NCBI RefSeq assembly: GCF_002913715.1
Contig: NZ_PPCE01000004.1
Span: 1 to 64,000 of the forward strand
Reading direction: 5' to 3'
Origin: Campylobacter concisus
GTDB taxonomy: Bacteria > Campylobacterota > Campylobacteria > Campylobacterales > Campylobacteraceae
Length of the DNA stretch: 64,000 bases
Under the pieces are notes generated by a model. The model saw nothing but the letters and a program-made list of their open reading frames with translations. It did no database searches and had not been told where the DNA came from. Numbering within the stretch: position 1 is the first letter of the stretch; each line of letters starts with the position of its first letter. Made by a program: the position numbers and the translations under genes. This document shows positions 18,680 through 26,984 of the stretch, piece after piece.

Positions 18680-19228
18680 CTAAATTTGATATTCGCCTGG
18701 GCTTAGCTCTCCTCGTAAAAGCTTGCCAAAGCGCGCAGCTGCGGCATCTACGGCATCGTCGCCAAACTCGCCCGGCTCAAATCCGCTACTAATAAACGGC
18801 ACGGCAAACTCCATCCCGCAGTAGTTTGCCGCGATCTTAAGCGGCGTTAAAATTTCATCCAAGCTAAAGCCGATCGCGCCCTGTTTAGAGTATTCGCTAA
18901 GCGGAGTACTGACGCTTAGCGCAAGCTGCAAGACCTTGCCTTTAAGCGCGCCGGAACCCACCAGCTCGTGCGAAAAGACGATGTCGATATAGGCTTTTAG
19001 CATAGGCGGCACGTTTAGCCAGTGCATCGGGTACAAAAATACGATGCGCTCGGCAGCCGCTAACGCGTCTTGCTCTGCGCGGGCGTCTATGCGCGCGATA
19101 TCTAAGCCGTAAAGCCCCTCCAAATGCCGCACCTTAGCGTCCGCTGCGGCCTTTGCTACCTGAGATAAGGCTTTGTTTACGCGCGATGCGGCGAGATTTG
19201 GGTGCGATAAAATCACAAGAGTTTTCAT
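18680..19228 (-). CDS. NAD(P)H-dependent oxidoreductase / quinone reductase (flavodoxin-2 fold)
   Basis: This 182-residue protein is of the MdaB/KefF/YwrO type: an N-terminal flavin phosphate loop (LVILSHPNLAASRVN, residues 3-17), then YPMHWLNVPPMLKAYID near 70-86, the usual flavin-contact and dimer motif of the family. It would reduce quinones or related electrophiles using NAD(P)H in the cytoplasm. It lies on the opposite strand between two fragments of a broken oligoendopeptidase gene and has GC-rich codon use unlike those fragments, so it was probably inserted there. Start ATG at 19226-19228 follows AAGGAAA. The exact substrate is unknown. Confidence 0.85.
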   Translation of the reverse strand: MKTLVILSHPNLAASRVNKALSQVAKAAADAKVRHLEGLYGLDIARIDARAEQDALAAAERIVFLYPMHWLNVPPMLKAYIDIVFSHELVGSGALKGKVLQLALSVSTPLSEYSKQGAIGFSLDEILTPLKIAANYCGMEFAVPFISSGFEPGEFGDDAVDAAAARFGKLLRGELSPGEYQI

Positions 19229-19293
19229 GTTGTTTCCTTTGTTAAAATTTGCGGAATCATATCGCTAAAAAGCTAAAAGTAGATTAAAAATGC

Positions 19294-19605
19294 TTGCCAG
19301 AGCGAGACTTTTACAAGCAAGAAAGCAAAAAATTACATTTTTATAAAACAGACAACTATATCTACAACTATCCTTATAGCGTCGGTTATCTGCTATCACA
19401 ATTCTTTCTAAGTGAGTTTAAAAAAGATGAAGCAAAATTTTGCAAAATTTATAAACAATTTTTAATAGAGTGTGGCACAAAAAGCGTGGAAGAGCTAATG
19501 AAAAAACACTTTAAAAAAGATACGACAAAGTGCGAATTTTGGCTGATTGGCATAGATGAAGCGCTAAAAAATTTAGATGAGTTTAAAAAGGTGGTGGCTG
19601 TATAA
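19294..19605 (+). pseudogene. pepF: C-terminal fragment of oligoendopeptidase F
   Basis: This open frame of 103 codons encodes the end of an M3-family oligoendopeptidase: KLHFYKTDNYIYNYPYSVGYLL matches the conserved region where family members have a YNYPYSVGY motif, and the tail ends with WLIGIDEAL. It belongs with the fragment at 18250-18577, separated by about 700 bases that hold the oxidoreductase gene. Roughly a hundred residues between the two pieces appear to be missing. The nominal start is accidental. Confidence 0.82.
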
Positions 19606-19614
19606 ATTCACTAG

Positions 19615-20037
19615 TTATCTTAAACGCTTTATCTTTTTTCGAGAAATTTTATAAATTTTTGATGGAGTATCTTCGAAAAAATGATCATCTACTATTTCAT
19701 CAGCCACGCTCATAGCCCAAGCTTCATTAAAATTTTGTCCATTTTTGTTCGCACTACTTGAATAAAGCCAGTCAAATTTAGCTAAAAATTTTTCGTGCTC
19801 GCACTCTTTTACGACTCTAATAGCCTTTAAATTTGGATACAAAAATGTAGTTTTTCTTGAACGGCGTATAAAATTTTTATACTTTTTTGGCACTCTAACA
19901 AGCTCATTTAAAACGCTAAATTTTGCCGTCGTGATAAGACAAGGTTTATTCTCATCACGCATTTTGGCCTTATTTATCTCTTTATAATCTTTACTTAAAA
20001 AGCCAGCTGTCGTATCAGTTTGTGCTAGAAATATCAT
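19615..20037 (-). CDS. YrdC/Sua5-like protein (short Campylobacter form)
   Basis: This 140-residue protein resembles the YrdC/Sua5 family that forms threonylcarbamoyl-AMP for tRNA t6A37 synthesis. The start TDTTAGFLS (residues 6-14), KPCLITTA near 39, and YSSSANKNGQ near 93 correspond to the family's substrate-binding blocks, the last to the STSAN motif. It is shorter than YrdC (about 190 residues), so it may be a diverged paralogue rather than the main t6A enzyme. The ATG at 20037 overlaps the stop of the upstream transporter gene as ATGA, which decides the start over a longer frame beginning inside that gene. Confidence 0.75.
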   Translation of the reverse strand: MIFLAQTDTTAGFLSKDYKEINKAKMRDENKPCLITTAKFSVLNELVRVPKKYKNFIRRSRKTTFLYPNLKAIRVVKECEHEKFLAKFDWLYSSSANKNGQNFNEAWAMSVADEIVDDHFFEDTPSKIYKISRKKIKRLR

Positions 20038-20921
20038 ATTTTTTCTCTTTTTGATAGTAAAAATATACAAGAGATTATTAGAGCAAATCCTAAAAAATCC
20101 CAAAATACAAATTTTGTTCCAAGCCAAAAGTAGCCAAAAAATGCTGCACTTAGTGGTTCTATGCAGGCTAATAAACTAGCTTTTGCTGCGCCTATTAGCT
20201 TAACACCTATCATATAAAAGCTAAATGCAAAAATGGTGCCAAGCGTAATAACAGCAATAAATGCCAGCCATTGATTTATCCCATTAAGCCAAGCAAAACC
20301 CCAAACTCTCATATAACAAGCAAGCACTACTCCGCCCATAACCATGCCCCAGCCAAGCGTGAGAGTGACTGAATATTTAGCATTCAGCCTTGCTGGAGCA
20401 AGATTATAAACACAAACACAAACGGCACTAACTAAGCACCAAAATAGCGCTTTTGGTGAGATGACAAGAGATGAAATTTGAGCATGTGTGCTCAGGAAAA
20501 ATACGCCAAGCATAGCTAAAAATAGAGCTAAAATTTCAAGTTTTCTTGGGACGCGTTTTTCTTTTATGCAAATGACCATTAAAATTAAAGCAGGGGCGGT
20601 GTATTGAATAACAGTCGCTACTGCGGCATTTGAAAGCTCAATGGAGTAAAAGTAGGCATACTGCGTCATCATAAGCCCAAGCAGGGCATAGACTAAAAAC
20701 TCACCAAGTAGCTTTATATCTTTAATCGGAGCAAAAACGGCACTTGGTTCTTTAAAAGCATAAAAAATTACAATAACAATGCCAGCTAGCATCAGTCTAT
20801 ATGGCACCAAAAAATCAGAACTTATACCAAGTGAAAATAGATATTGCCCACAAACCCCGCTAAATCCCCAAAGGATACCGCCAACTAAAGTAAGGAGTAT
20901 CCCAAGACGATGAGTATTCAT
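20034..20921 (-). CDS. EamA/DMT family transporter
   Basis: This 295-residue inner-membrane protein has ten hydrophobic segments arranged as two EamA halves, typical of drug/metabolite exporters. Features include GILWGFSGVCGQYLF near residue 16, TQYAYFYSIELSNAAVATVIQYTAP near 86-110 and ACIEPLSAAFFGYFWLG near 248. The substrate cannot be told; amino acids or metabolites are exported by relatives. Its stop overlaps the start of the YrdC-like gene by four bases. It begins 5 bases after the DUF799 lipoprotein gene stop, so it may be co-transcribed with the lipoprotein operon. Confidence 0.9.
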   Translation of the reverse strand: MNTHRLGILLTLVGGILWGFSGVCGQYLFSLGISSDFLVPYRLMLAGIVIVIFYAFKEPSAVFAPIKDIKLLGEFLVYALLGLMMTQYAYFYSIELSNAAVATVIQYTAPALILMVICIKEKRVPRKLEILALFLAMLGVFFLSTHAQISSLVISPKALFWCLVSAVCVCVYNLAPARLNAKYSVTLTLGWGMVMGGVVLACYMRVWGFAWLNGINQWLAFIAVITLGTIFAFSFYMIGVKLIGAAKASLLACIEPLSAAFFGYFWLGTKFVFWDFLGFALIISCIFLLSKREKI

Positions 20922-20926
20922 TAAAT

Positions 20927-21604
20927 TTATCTATCTTTATGAAGCTGTGCATCTTTGCCATAATACGGCGAATATGGTCCATAAAGTATGCAGTTATGGC
21001 AATCTCTTGAAAATAAATAAGCATCTGCCATCACTGCTAGATCGTATGATCTATCTGAGATGGTATTTGCCACCTGTGAGATGACGGCTGAGACTAACAT
21101 GCCAAGTAGGCTACTTTGACCGCTGCTGCTATCTTCTGCTGCCATAGCACTGCCTTGCCAAAGAGTAGCGCCGCTTTTTATATCGATAAGCTTTGCTTCA
21201 AGGACGACCTTTGTTGAGCTTGAGATGACTGCATAGCTCGTACCATAATCTTTTATGTTTATGTAGAGCACACTATCAGCATGGAAAATTTTATCAAGCT
21301 TATTTAGTGGCACTGCCGCGATCTCGCTTGGCTCGGTTATGCCATTTAGCTTAAAGGTATCATTTACAAGAGCTACTGGAAATACATAGTATCCTGCTTC
21401 ACTTAGTGGTGCGACTGCATTTGCTAAAACTGCTACTGGACCTGAAATTTCTGTGCTATCGTTTGTTGGCATAAGTACTAAGATAGAGTGAGGTTTTTTT
21501 TGTAAAAATTCTGAGTAGTCGTATGGTTCAGGCTCTTTTATAGAGCAGCCCGTAAAAAATACTGCTAAAAATACAAAGGCTATAAATTTAAGGCTATTTT
21601 TCAT
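20927..21604 (-). CDS. DUF799 family lipoprotein (GNA1162-like)
   Basis: This 225-residue lipoprotein has a lipobox FTGC at 17-20 after a hydrophobic signal. The body matches the DUF799/GNA1162 family, with the conserved ILVLMPTNDSTEI segment near 42 and LYINIKDYGTSY near 112. Neisserial GNA1162 is a surface-exposed or periplasmic lipoprotein of unknown function. Two cysteines near residues 200-203 (DCHNC) are close together. It is the last of three overlapping lipoprotein genes (CsgG-like, DUF4810, DUF799), overlapping the preceding one by 11 bases, which suggests one assembly. Confidence 0.88.
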   Translation of the reverse strand: MKNSLKFIAFVFLAVFFTGCSIKEPEPYDYSEFLQKKPHSILVLMPTNDSTEISGPVAVLANAVAPLSEAGYYVFPVALVNDTFKLNGITEPSEIAAVPLNKLDKIFHADSVLYINIKDYGTSYAVISSSTKVVLEAKLIDIKSGATLWQGSAMAAEDSSSGQSSLLGMLVSAVISQVANTISDRSYDLAVMADAYLFSRDCHNCILYGPYSPYYGKDAQLHKDR

Positions 21605-21998
21605 TATTTGCCCCCTCTTTTTGCTCTACTTTTTTTGGAGTTAAATTTTTAGAGCCTTTAATGAAATTTATATATTCCCTTGACTCTGGGAAATTCTCTA
21701 CTTCTTTGTCAAAATTTGCATTTGCAGCGCCTAAATTTCCATTATTTAGATACAAAAGTCCAAGGTGTGCGTATACGCCAGGAGCGATCCTGTAGCCCTT
21801 TTGTGTTGAGATCTGCACCAGATTTTCTAAGCGCGAAATTTGCTCGTTTGTATCGCCCTCTTCATTTAGGTAGCTATATAGCGAGCTACTATATGATCCG
21901 TCCCAATAATAAAGTGATCTTGGACCGTTTGAATGACCGCAACCCGCTAAAAATAGCGCAAAAAGCGCGAGGCCGGCAAGCCTTATTTTACTTGCCAT
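21594..21998 (-). CDS. DUF4810 family lipoprotein
   Basis: This 134-residue lipoprotein has a signal peptide with lipobox LAGC (residues 17-20). It contains LYYWDGSYSSSLYSYL near 29-44, a hallmark of DUF4810, and a short TPR-like stretch (APGVYAHLGLLYLNNGNLGAA, about 78-98). It overlaps the CsgG-like gene upstream by 16 bases and the DUF799 gene downstream by 11. The family nearly always occurs in this trio. Its role is unknown; the TPR-like part suggests protein contact. Confidence 0.87.
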   Translation of the reverse strand: MASKIRLAGLALFALFLAGCGHSNGPRSLYYWDGSYSSSLYSYLNEEGDTNEQISRLENLVQISTQKGYRIAPGVYAHLGLLYLNNGNLGAANANFDKEVENFPESREYINFIKGSKNLTPKKVEQKEGANNEK

Positions 21999-22651
21999 GC
22001 TCCACTTTCTATGCCATTTACTAGATTATTTACTGCTTCAATAATAGCTAGACTTAAAACCTTGCCATTTAGCGTAGAGTCGTATCCTGCTGTGCCACCA
22101 AAACCGATGATCTCTCTGTTTGAAAGGGTGTATTCGCCAGCGCCGCTAACTGAATAGACAACCTCAGCCGTTTTGGTATCAACGATATTTAAATTTACCT
22201 TTGAATAGGCAGTTTGTTGCTTACCTTTGCCAAGTATGCCAAATAGCTGATGATCACCCGTAGTTTTTCGTCCAAACTCGGTCACATCACCAGTTATCAC
22301 GTATCTTGCGCCTTTTAGATTTTGAGTGGTTTTACTTAGCTCGCTCTCTTGTTTGATCACTTTCATATTTGATCTATCAAGCACCAAAAATCTACCACTT
22401 TGCTGTAAATTTGTGATCAAAATGCTTTGAGCTTGGTTACCAAGCCTATCCTCGCCATCAGCAAATACACCATTTTGGTAAGCTGATTGATTATTAAATC
22501 GACCTATCGAAACTGAAATTTTTTGACCATTGTAAACTGTGCCGTAGCTTGCTACTTTTGGAGTCTCGACAACTCTTGAGCTCTCACTCGCACATCCAGC
22601 AAAAAGAGCTGCCGTAAGCAAAACTGCACCAACTTTAAATACATTTTTCAT
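21983..22651 (-). CDS. CsgG/HfaB/LpoB-like outer-membrane-associated lipoprotein
   Basis: This 222-residue lipoprotein has lipobox LFAGC at about 16-20. The body carries the CsgG-type fold signals: ISVSIGRFNNQS near 49, LITNLQQSGRFLVLDR near 80-95, and GARYVITGDVTEF near 117. CsgG forms the curli export pore and LpoB activates penicillin-binding proteins; neither can be assumed here, and no curli genes are present in the window. It is first in an operon with DUF4810 and DUF799 lipoproteins, with overlapping reading frames. Confidence 0.87.
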   Translation of the reverse strand: MKNVFKVGAVLLTAALFAGCASESSRVVETPKVASYGTVYNGQKISVSIGRFNNQSAYQNGVFADGEDRLGNQAQSILITNLQQSGRFLVLDRSNMKVIKQESELSKTTQNLKGARYVITGDVTEFGRKTTGDHQLFGILGKGKQQTAYSKVNLNIVDTKTAEVVYSVSGAGEYTLSNREIIGFGGTAGYDSTLNGKVLSLAIIEAVNNLVNGIESGAWQVK

Positions 22652-22698
22652 TTTTTATCCTTTGCGACAAAATCGCTTGTATATTACTAAATTTCTTT

Positions 22699-24057
22699 TT
22701 AAATAGCTTTAAATTTCATCCATGTGCCTTTTAGGTATCTAATCGTAAAAAGCACCGCCTTTACAGCCCAGTCAGCAAACATTGCAAACCAAGTACCTAT
22801 CATGCCAAGATCAAATGTGAGTGCAAAAATATAGGCCAAGATGACTCTACAAGCAAACATACAAACTAAATTTACAATCATCGGATATTTAGCGTCCCCA
22901 GCTGCTCGAAAAACGGTCGGATATGTGTAGGCAAGTGGCCAAATAAGACACATAGCGATACCGTGATACCAGACGATCTGCCTTGTTAAATTTATGGCTT
23001 CGCTTGAGAGATTATAAACAAGAAGCAGTGGCTCAAGTAAAAGCAGAATTACTGCTGTGCTAAAAAGCTGGACAATATAGATGCTTATCATCGATTTTTT
23101 TACGTAAAATTTAGCCTGAGCAAAGTCGTTTGCGCCAACGCACCTTGAGATAACTACACTAAGTCCTGTGCCTATCGCCATGCCAGGGAGCACTTGAAAC
23201 ATCACGATCGTCCCTCCCACGGCATTTGCAGCGATACTTGCCGTGCCAAAAAGTGAAACAAGGCTCAAAACGATGATGCGACCCACATAAAACATCGAAT
23301 TTTCAAAGCCATAAGGTACACCGATATTTAAAATTTTCTTGATGATCTCGTAGTCAAATTTATAGATAAAGCTCTTTCTTATGTGAAGTTTTAGCCTTAT
23401 ATCAAGAAGCAAATAGACTATAACAAAGCAAGCAAGCATCTTGGCTATAAGCGTACTGATGGCAATACCTAAAATACCAGTATGAAATGTATAAATACTA
23501 ATGGCAGTTAGAAGTACGTTTAATAAATTTGCAGCCGCCATAATATACATAGGAAGCTTGGCATTTGACATTGTGCGAAAGATCGCCGCAGCTGCTGCAT
23601 AGACAGCCAAAAATGGCGCGGAAAAGGCCGAGAAAACGAGATAGTGGCTAGCATCATGCCTCACTTGCTCGCCGATATCGCCAAATACATAATCCAAGAT
23701 GATATCTTTTAAAACTATGATGACCGCTGCGATAAAAAGGGCAAAGAAAAAACTAAACCAGACGAGCTGATTTGCTGTGATTTTGGCATTGCCACTTTGT
23801 TTATTACCTAGATACTGGCTAGCAACCACTGAGCCGCCAGTAGCGATAGCAGTAAATATGCTAATAAATAGCGCCATGACAAATTCCACAAGACTAATCG
23901 CACTTACAGCGCTTTCACTAACACTTGCTGCCATTAGCGAGTTTGCAAGCCCCAAGCTATACTCTAAAAACTGCTCAACTGCAATAGGGAAAAATAGCTT
24001 TGCAAGGTCGGCATTTGAGAAAAATTTTGTATTTTGATCTTTGATTTTGTTTACCAT
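22699..24057 (-). CDS. MATE family efflux transporter
   Basis: This 452-residue inner-membrane protein has 12 hydrophobic segments in two related halves, the layout of multidrug and toxic compound extrusion proteins that export cationic compounds in exchange for Na+ or H+. ATGGSVVASQYLG (near residue 75) is the family's N-half motif. The C-half has TYPTVFRAAGDAKYPM near 385-400, the classic MATE signature. It is transcribed as a single gene between accC and the lipoprotein operon. The substrate is unknown. Confidence 0.9.
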   Translation of the reverse strand: MVNKIKDQNTKFFSNADLAKLFFPIAVEQFLEYSLGLANSLMAASVSESAVSAISLVEFVMALFISIFTAIATGGSVVASQYLGNKQSGNAKITANQLVWFSFFFALFIAAVIIVLKDIILDYVFGDIGEQVRHDASHYLVFSAFSAPFLAVYAAAAAIFRTMSNAKLPMYIMAAANLLNVLLTAISIYTFHTGILGIAISTLIAKMLACFVIVYLLLDIRLKLHIRKSFIYKFDYEIIKKILNIGVPYGFENSMFYVGRIIVLSLVSLFGTASIAANAVGGTIVMFQVLPGMAIGTGLSVVISRCVGANDFAQAKFYVKKSMISIYIVQLFSTAVILLLLEPLLLVYNLSSEAINLTRQIVWYHGIAMCLIWPLAYTYPTVFRAAGDAKYPMIVNLVCMFACRVILAYIFALTFDLGMIGTWFAMFADWAVKAVLFTIRYLKGTWMKFKAI

Positions 24058-24136
24058 ACTTCCCCTAAGATAAACTTAAAAATTTTAATAGATTTAAGCC
24101 AAGATCTGCCTTTTTGCAAATCCTGACTTAAAAATT

Positions 24137-25468
24137 TTAGTGTCTTGAAAGGTAGTTTGTATCGTAGTTATTGCTTAAAAAGTCTTTGTTCTCCATCATA
24201 GCGATGTGAAAATCTTTTGTTGTTTTTATACCATTTATTATGAGCTGATCAAGAGCTACTTTCATTTTATGGATCGCCCTATTTCTATCGGTATCCCAAA
24301 CCACGAGTTTGCCAATCATACTATCGTAATACGGTGGTATCGAATAATCTTGATAGATATGACTATCCATTCTAACATTGCGGCCACCTGGACAGACATA
24401 TTTTGTGATCTTACCAGGACACGGCGTAAATGTATTTGGATCTTCAGCTGTTATCCTGCATTCGATCGCATGACCTTTTAGCTCAATACTCTCTTGTGAT
24501 GGTAGTGCCTCACCTTCAGCCACTTTTATCATAAGCTCGATGATATCAAGTCCGCTTACCATTTCGCTCACTGTGTGCTCAACCTGAAGTCTTGTGTTCA
24601 TCTCGATGAAATAAAAGTCTAAATTTTTATCAACCAAAAACTCAAACGTACCAGCTCCCTCGTAACCAATCGCTTTTGCCGCTTTTATGGCTGTTTCGTG
24701 AAGTCTCTCTCTTGTCTTTTCATCAAGCAAAATAGCTGGGCTTTCTTCGATCAGCTTTTGGTGGCGACGCTGCATCGAGCAGTCACGCTCGCCGATGTGA
24801 AGTACATTGCCATGGCTATCGCCAATTACTTGAACTTCGATGTGGCGTGGGTTTAGGATATATTTTTCCATATACATTGTGCCATCGCCAAATGCACTCA
24901 TCGCCTCGCTCTCAGCAGACCAAAATGCTTTTTCTAAATCAGCCTCTTTTTCAACCACGCGCATACCACGTCCGCCACCACCTGCTGCAGCTTTTAAGAT
25001 GACAGGGTAGCCTATCTTTTTAGCTAGCTCTTTTGCTGCTTTTGTGTCAGCCACAGCGCCGTCTGAGCCAGGGATGACTGGTACGCCGGCTCTTTGCATG
25101 ACCTGCTTTGCCTTACTTTTATCGCTCATCAAAGCCATCGCAGCAACGCTTGGTCCTATAAATTTGATCTTGTGATGTGAGCAAATTTCAACAAAATTTT
25201 GATTTTCACTTAAAAAGCCATATCCAGGGAAAATAGCGTCTGCTTCGCTGATCTCAGCCGCACTTATGATAGCTGGGATATTTAGGTAGCTATCGCTTGA
25301 GCGCTCTTTACCGATGCAAATGGCTACGTCAGCGTATTTTACATAAAGTGCGTCTTTGTCGGCAGTTGAGTAGACTACAACGGCCTCTTTACCCATCTCC
25401 TTTATCGTTCGCAAAGCACGAAGAGCGATCTCGCCGCGATTTGCGATTAAAATTCTTTTTAATTCCAT
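24137..25468 (-). CDS. accC: Acetyl-CoA carboxylase, biotin carboxylase subunit
   Basis: This 443-residue ATP-grasp enzyme carboxylates the biotin carried by AccB, the first step of fatty acid synthesis. It begins with LKRILIANRGEIALR, followed by the glycine-rich ATP lid KAAAGGGGRGMR near 158, then the metal and catalytic motif EMNTRLQVEH near 286-295. Length is typical. The AccB stop codon and AccC start share a base, so accB-accC form an operon on the minus strand as in most bacteria. The AccA and AccD subunits are not in the window. Confidence 0.97.
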   Translation of the reverse strand: MELKRILIANRGEIALRALRTIKEMGKEAVVVYSTADKDALYVKYADVAICIGKERSSDSYLNIPAIISAAEISEADAIFPGYGFLSENQNFVEICSHHKIKFIGPSVAAMALMSDKSKAKQVMQRAGVPVIPGSDGAVADTKAAKELAKKIGYPVILKAAAGGGGRGMRVVEKEADLEKAFWSAESEAMSAFGDGTMYMEKYILNPRHIEVQVIGDSHGNVLHIGERDCSMQRRHQKLIEESPAILLDEKTRERLHETAIKAAKAIGYEGAGTFEFLVDKNLDFYFIEMNTRLQVEHTVSEMVSGLDIIELMIKVAEGEALPSQESIELKGHAIECRITAEDPNTFTPCPGKITKYVCPGGRNVRMDSHIYQDYSIPPYYDSMIGKLVVWDTDRNRAIHKMKVALDQLIINGIKTTKDFHIAMMENKDFLSNNYDTNYLSRH

Positions 25469-25914
25469 TAATTTTTCTCCACGCCAAATAACGGCAATCC
25501 AAACTCAACTGGCTGTCCGTCAGAGACTAGCATCTCAGTGATCTGGCAGTCAAACTCAGCCTCGATCTCGTTCATGATCTTCATAGCCTCTATGATACCT
25601 ACTACATCGCCTTTTCTTACTCTTTGACCTACTTTTACAAACGGAGCAGCGCCTGGGCTTGGAGCAGCATAGAAAGTACCTACCATAGGAGATTTTATGC
25701 TATCTTTTGGCGAGTTTGCAGCTGGTTTTACCTCTGAATTAACGACTACATTTACAGGTGCTGGAGCTGGTGCTTGTGCTGCTGGTTTAGCAGGCGCGCA
25801 ATAATCTGAAAATTTTTCAAGCTCTACCTCAAAATCACCACTTTTTATTTTGATATGATTCATCTCCATATCATTAAAAAATTCGATAAGCTCTTTTATA
25901 TCTTCTTTTTTCAT
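25468..25914 (-). CDS. accB: Acetyl-CoA carboxylase, biotin carboxyl carrier protein
   Basis: This 148-residue carrier has an N-terminal helical region (MKKEDIKELIEFFND), an Ala/Pro-rich flexible linker around residues 57-78, and a C-terminal biotinyl domain whose EAMKIMNE holds the biotinylated lysine. The frame is open further upstream, but the ATG at 25912-25914 has AGGAG at the right spacing and gives the canonical BCCP start. It overlaps accC by one base. Biotin for this protein could come through the bioB gene at 39.6 kb. Confidence 0.95.
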   Translation of the reverse strand: MKKEDIKELIEFFNDMEMNHIKIKSGDFEVELEKFSDYCAPAKPAAQAPAPAPVNVVVNSEVKPAANSPKDSIKSPMVGTFYAAPSPGAAPFVKVGQRVRKGDVVGIIEAMKIMNEIEAEFDCQITEMLVSDGQPVEFGLPLFGVEKN

Positions 25915-26023
25915 AGAAATTTCTCCTAAATTTTTATATAAGCGTCTAATTGTAGCGAAAATTAGATAAAAAATTTTTTTATGAAGCAAAAACGAGAACT
26001 CAAAGTTACTCTTTTTTGCTAAG

Positions 26024-26866
26024 TTATTTTTCAGTAATAATTATCTTAATACCTTTAGTATCAACTAAATTTTCATCGATGATGATCTCATCTATCTTTG
26101 TTGCTCTTATTGCGCCACTTTTTGGATTTTTTATACTTTTTATCGCTCCGCTTGTGCTTACATCGACACTTGAGTACTCAAACGCAAGACTCGTATCCAT
26201 AAAAATGCAATCTTTTACGACCAAATTTTCCACGTAACAAAGGGCTTGCAAGCTCTTTATCGTGCAGTTTATAAGCGTCACATTTTTTGAGTTCCAAGCT
26301 AGATATTCGCCTGAGATGAGGCAGTTTTGCGCTACCACATTTTCGCAGTTCCAAAAAGCATCTTTTGAAATGAGCTTTGAGTTTGTGATGCGAAGGTTTT
26401 TGCAGCTATCAAAGCAGTAGTTTCCGTCTAAATTTAGCCCATCAATCTCTAAATTTTCGCTATTTGCCCCAAAATAATCGCCTTTTGCAAAAACGTTTTT
26501 TATCTTCACATCCGTGCATCCCCAAAGTGTCTCGCCAGCGTCTGAAAAATTTACATTTTCTATCGAAATTTGCGAGCTTTTTCTAAAGCTTTTTGGAGCG
26601 TTGATGACCACGTCTTTGAAGCTTAAATTTGCACTGTACCACATGCCAGCTCTTGCTAGAGGCTCCAAGTATCCGCCATTTAGCGTGATATCGCTTGCGT
26701 ACCAAAGTGGGTATTTGTAGGCAAAAACGCACTCATTTAGCTTTAAATTTGAGCTGTGCTTTAGCGGCGACTCGCCATCTTCAAAGATACAGTTTGTAAA
26801 ATTTACACTTTTTGCCCCAAACATCGCACGCTCGCCAGTAAAAATTTCTGCATTTTTCTCTTGCAT
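26024..26866 (-). CDS. DUF3737 family protein, predicted right-handed beta-helix
   Basis: This 280-residue protein belongs to DUF3737. Short repeating blocks of the form NCIF, NECVF, DVVI, NLDG, NCLI and DCIF, spaced 18-22 residues apart, indicate a right-handed parallel beta-helix. There is no signal peptide or membrane segment. Family members are widespread in gut and oral bacteria, and no function is established. It lies between accB and the divergent dcd gene, transcribed alone on the minus strand. Confidence 0.85.
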   Translation of the reverse strand: MQEKNAEIFTGERAMFGAKSVNFTNCIFEDGESPLKHSSNLKLNECVFAYKYPLWYASDITLNGGYLEPLARAGMWYSANLSFKDVVINAPKSFRKSSQISIENVNFSDAGETLWGCTDVKIKNVFAKGDYFGANSENLEIDGLNLDGNYCFDSCKNLRITNSKLISKDAFWNCENVVAQNCLISGEYLAWNSKNVTLINCTIKSLQALCYVENLVVKDCIFMDTSLAFEYSSVDVSTSGAIKSIKNPKSGAIRATKIDEIIIDENLVDTKGIKIIITEK

Positions 26867-26984
26867 TTTTGTCCTTTATTAATTTTTGCTGTTAAAATTA
26901 TACTAATTTTCATCTAATTTATTCGCTTTATTAAATTTACTTTAAAGACGCAAAGCGTTATAATCGCCCAAAAAAGGAGCAAAA

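Noticed and set aside
21983-22651. Reading the CsgG-like gene as part of a curli secretion system.
   Set aside because: No CsgA, CsgE or CsgF homologue is nearby; the companions are DUF4810 and DUF799, which point to a different system.
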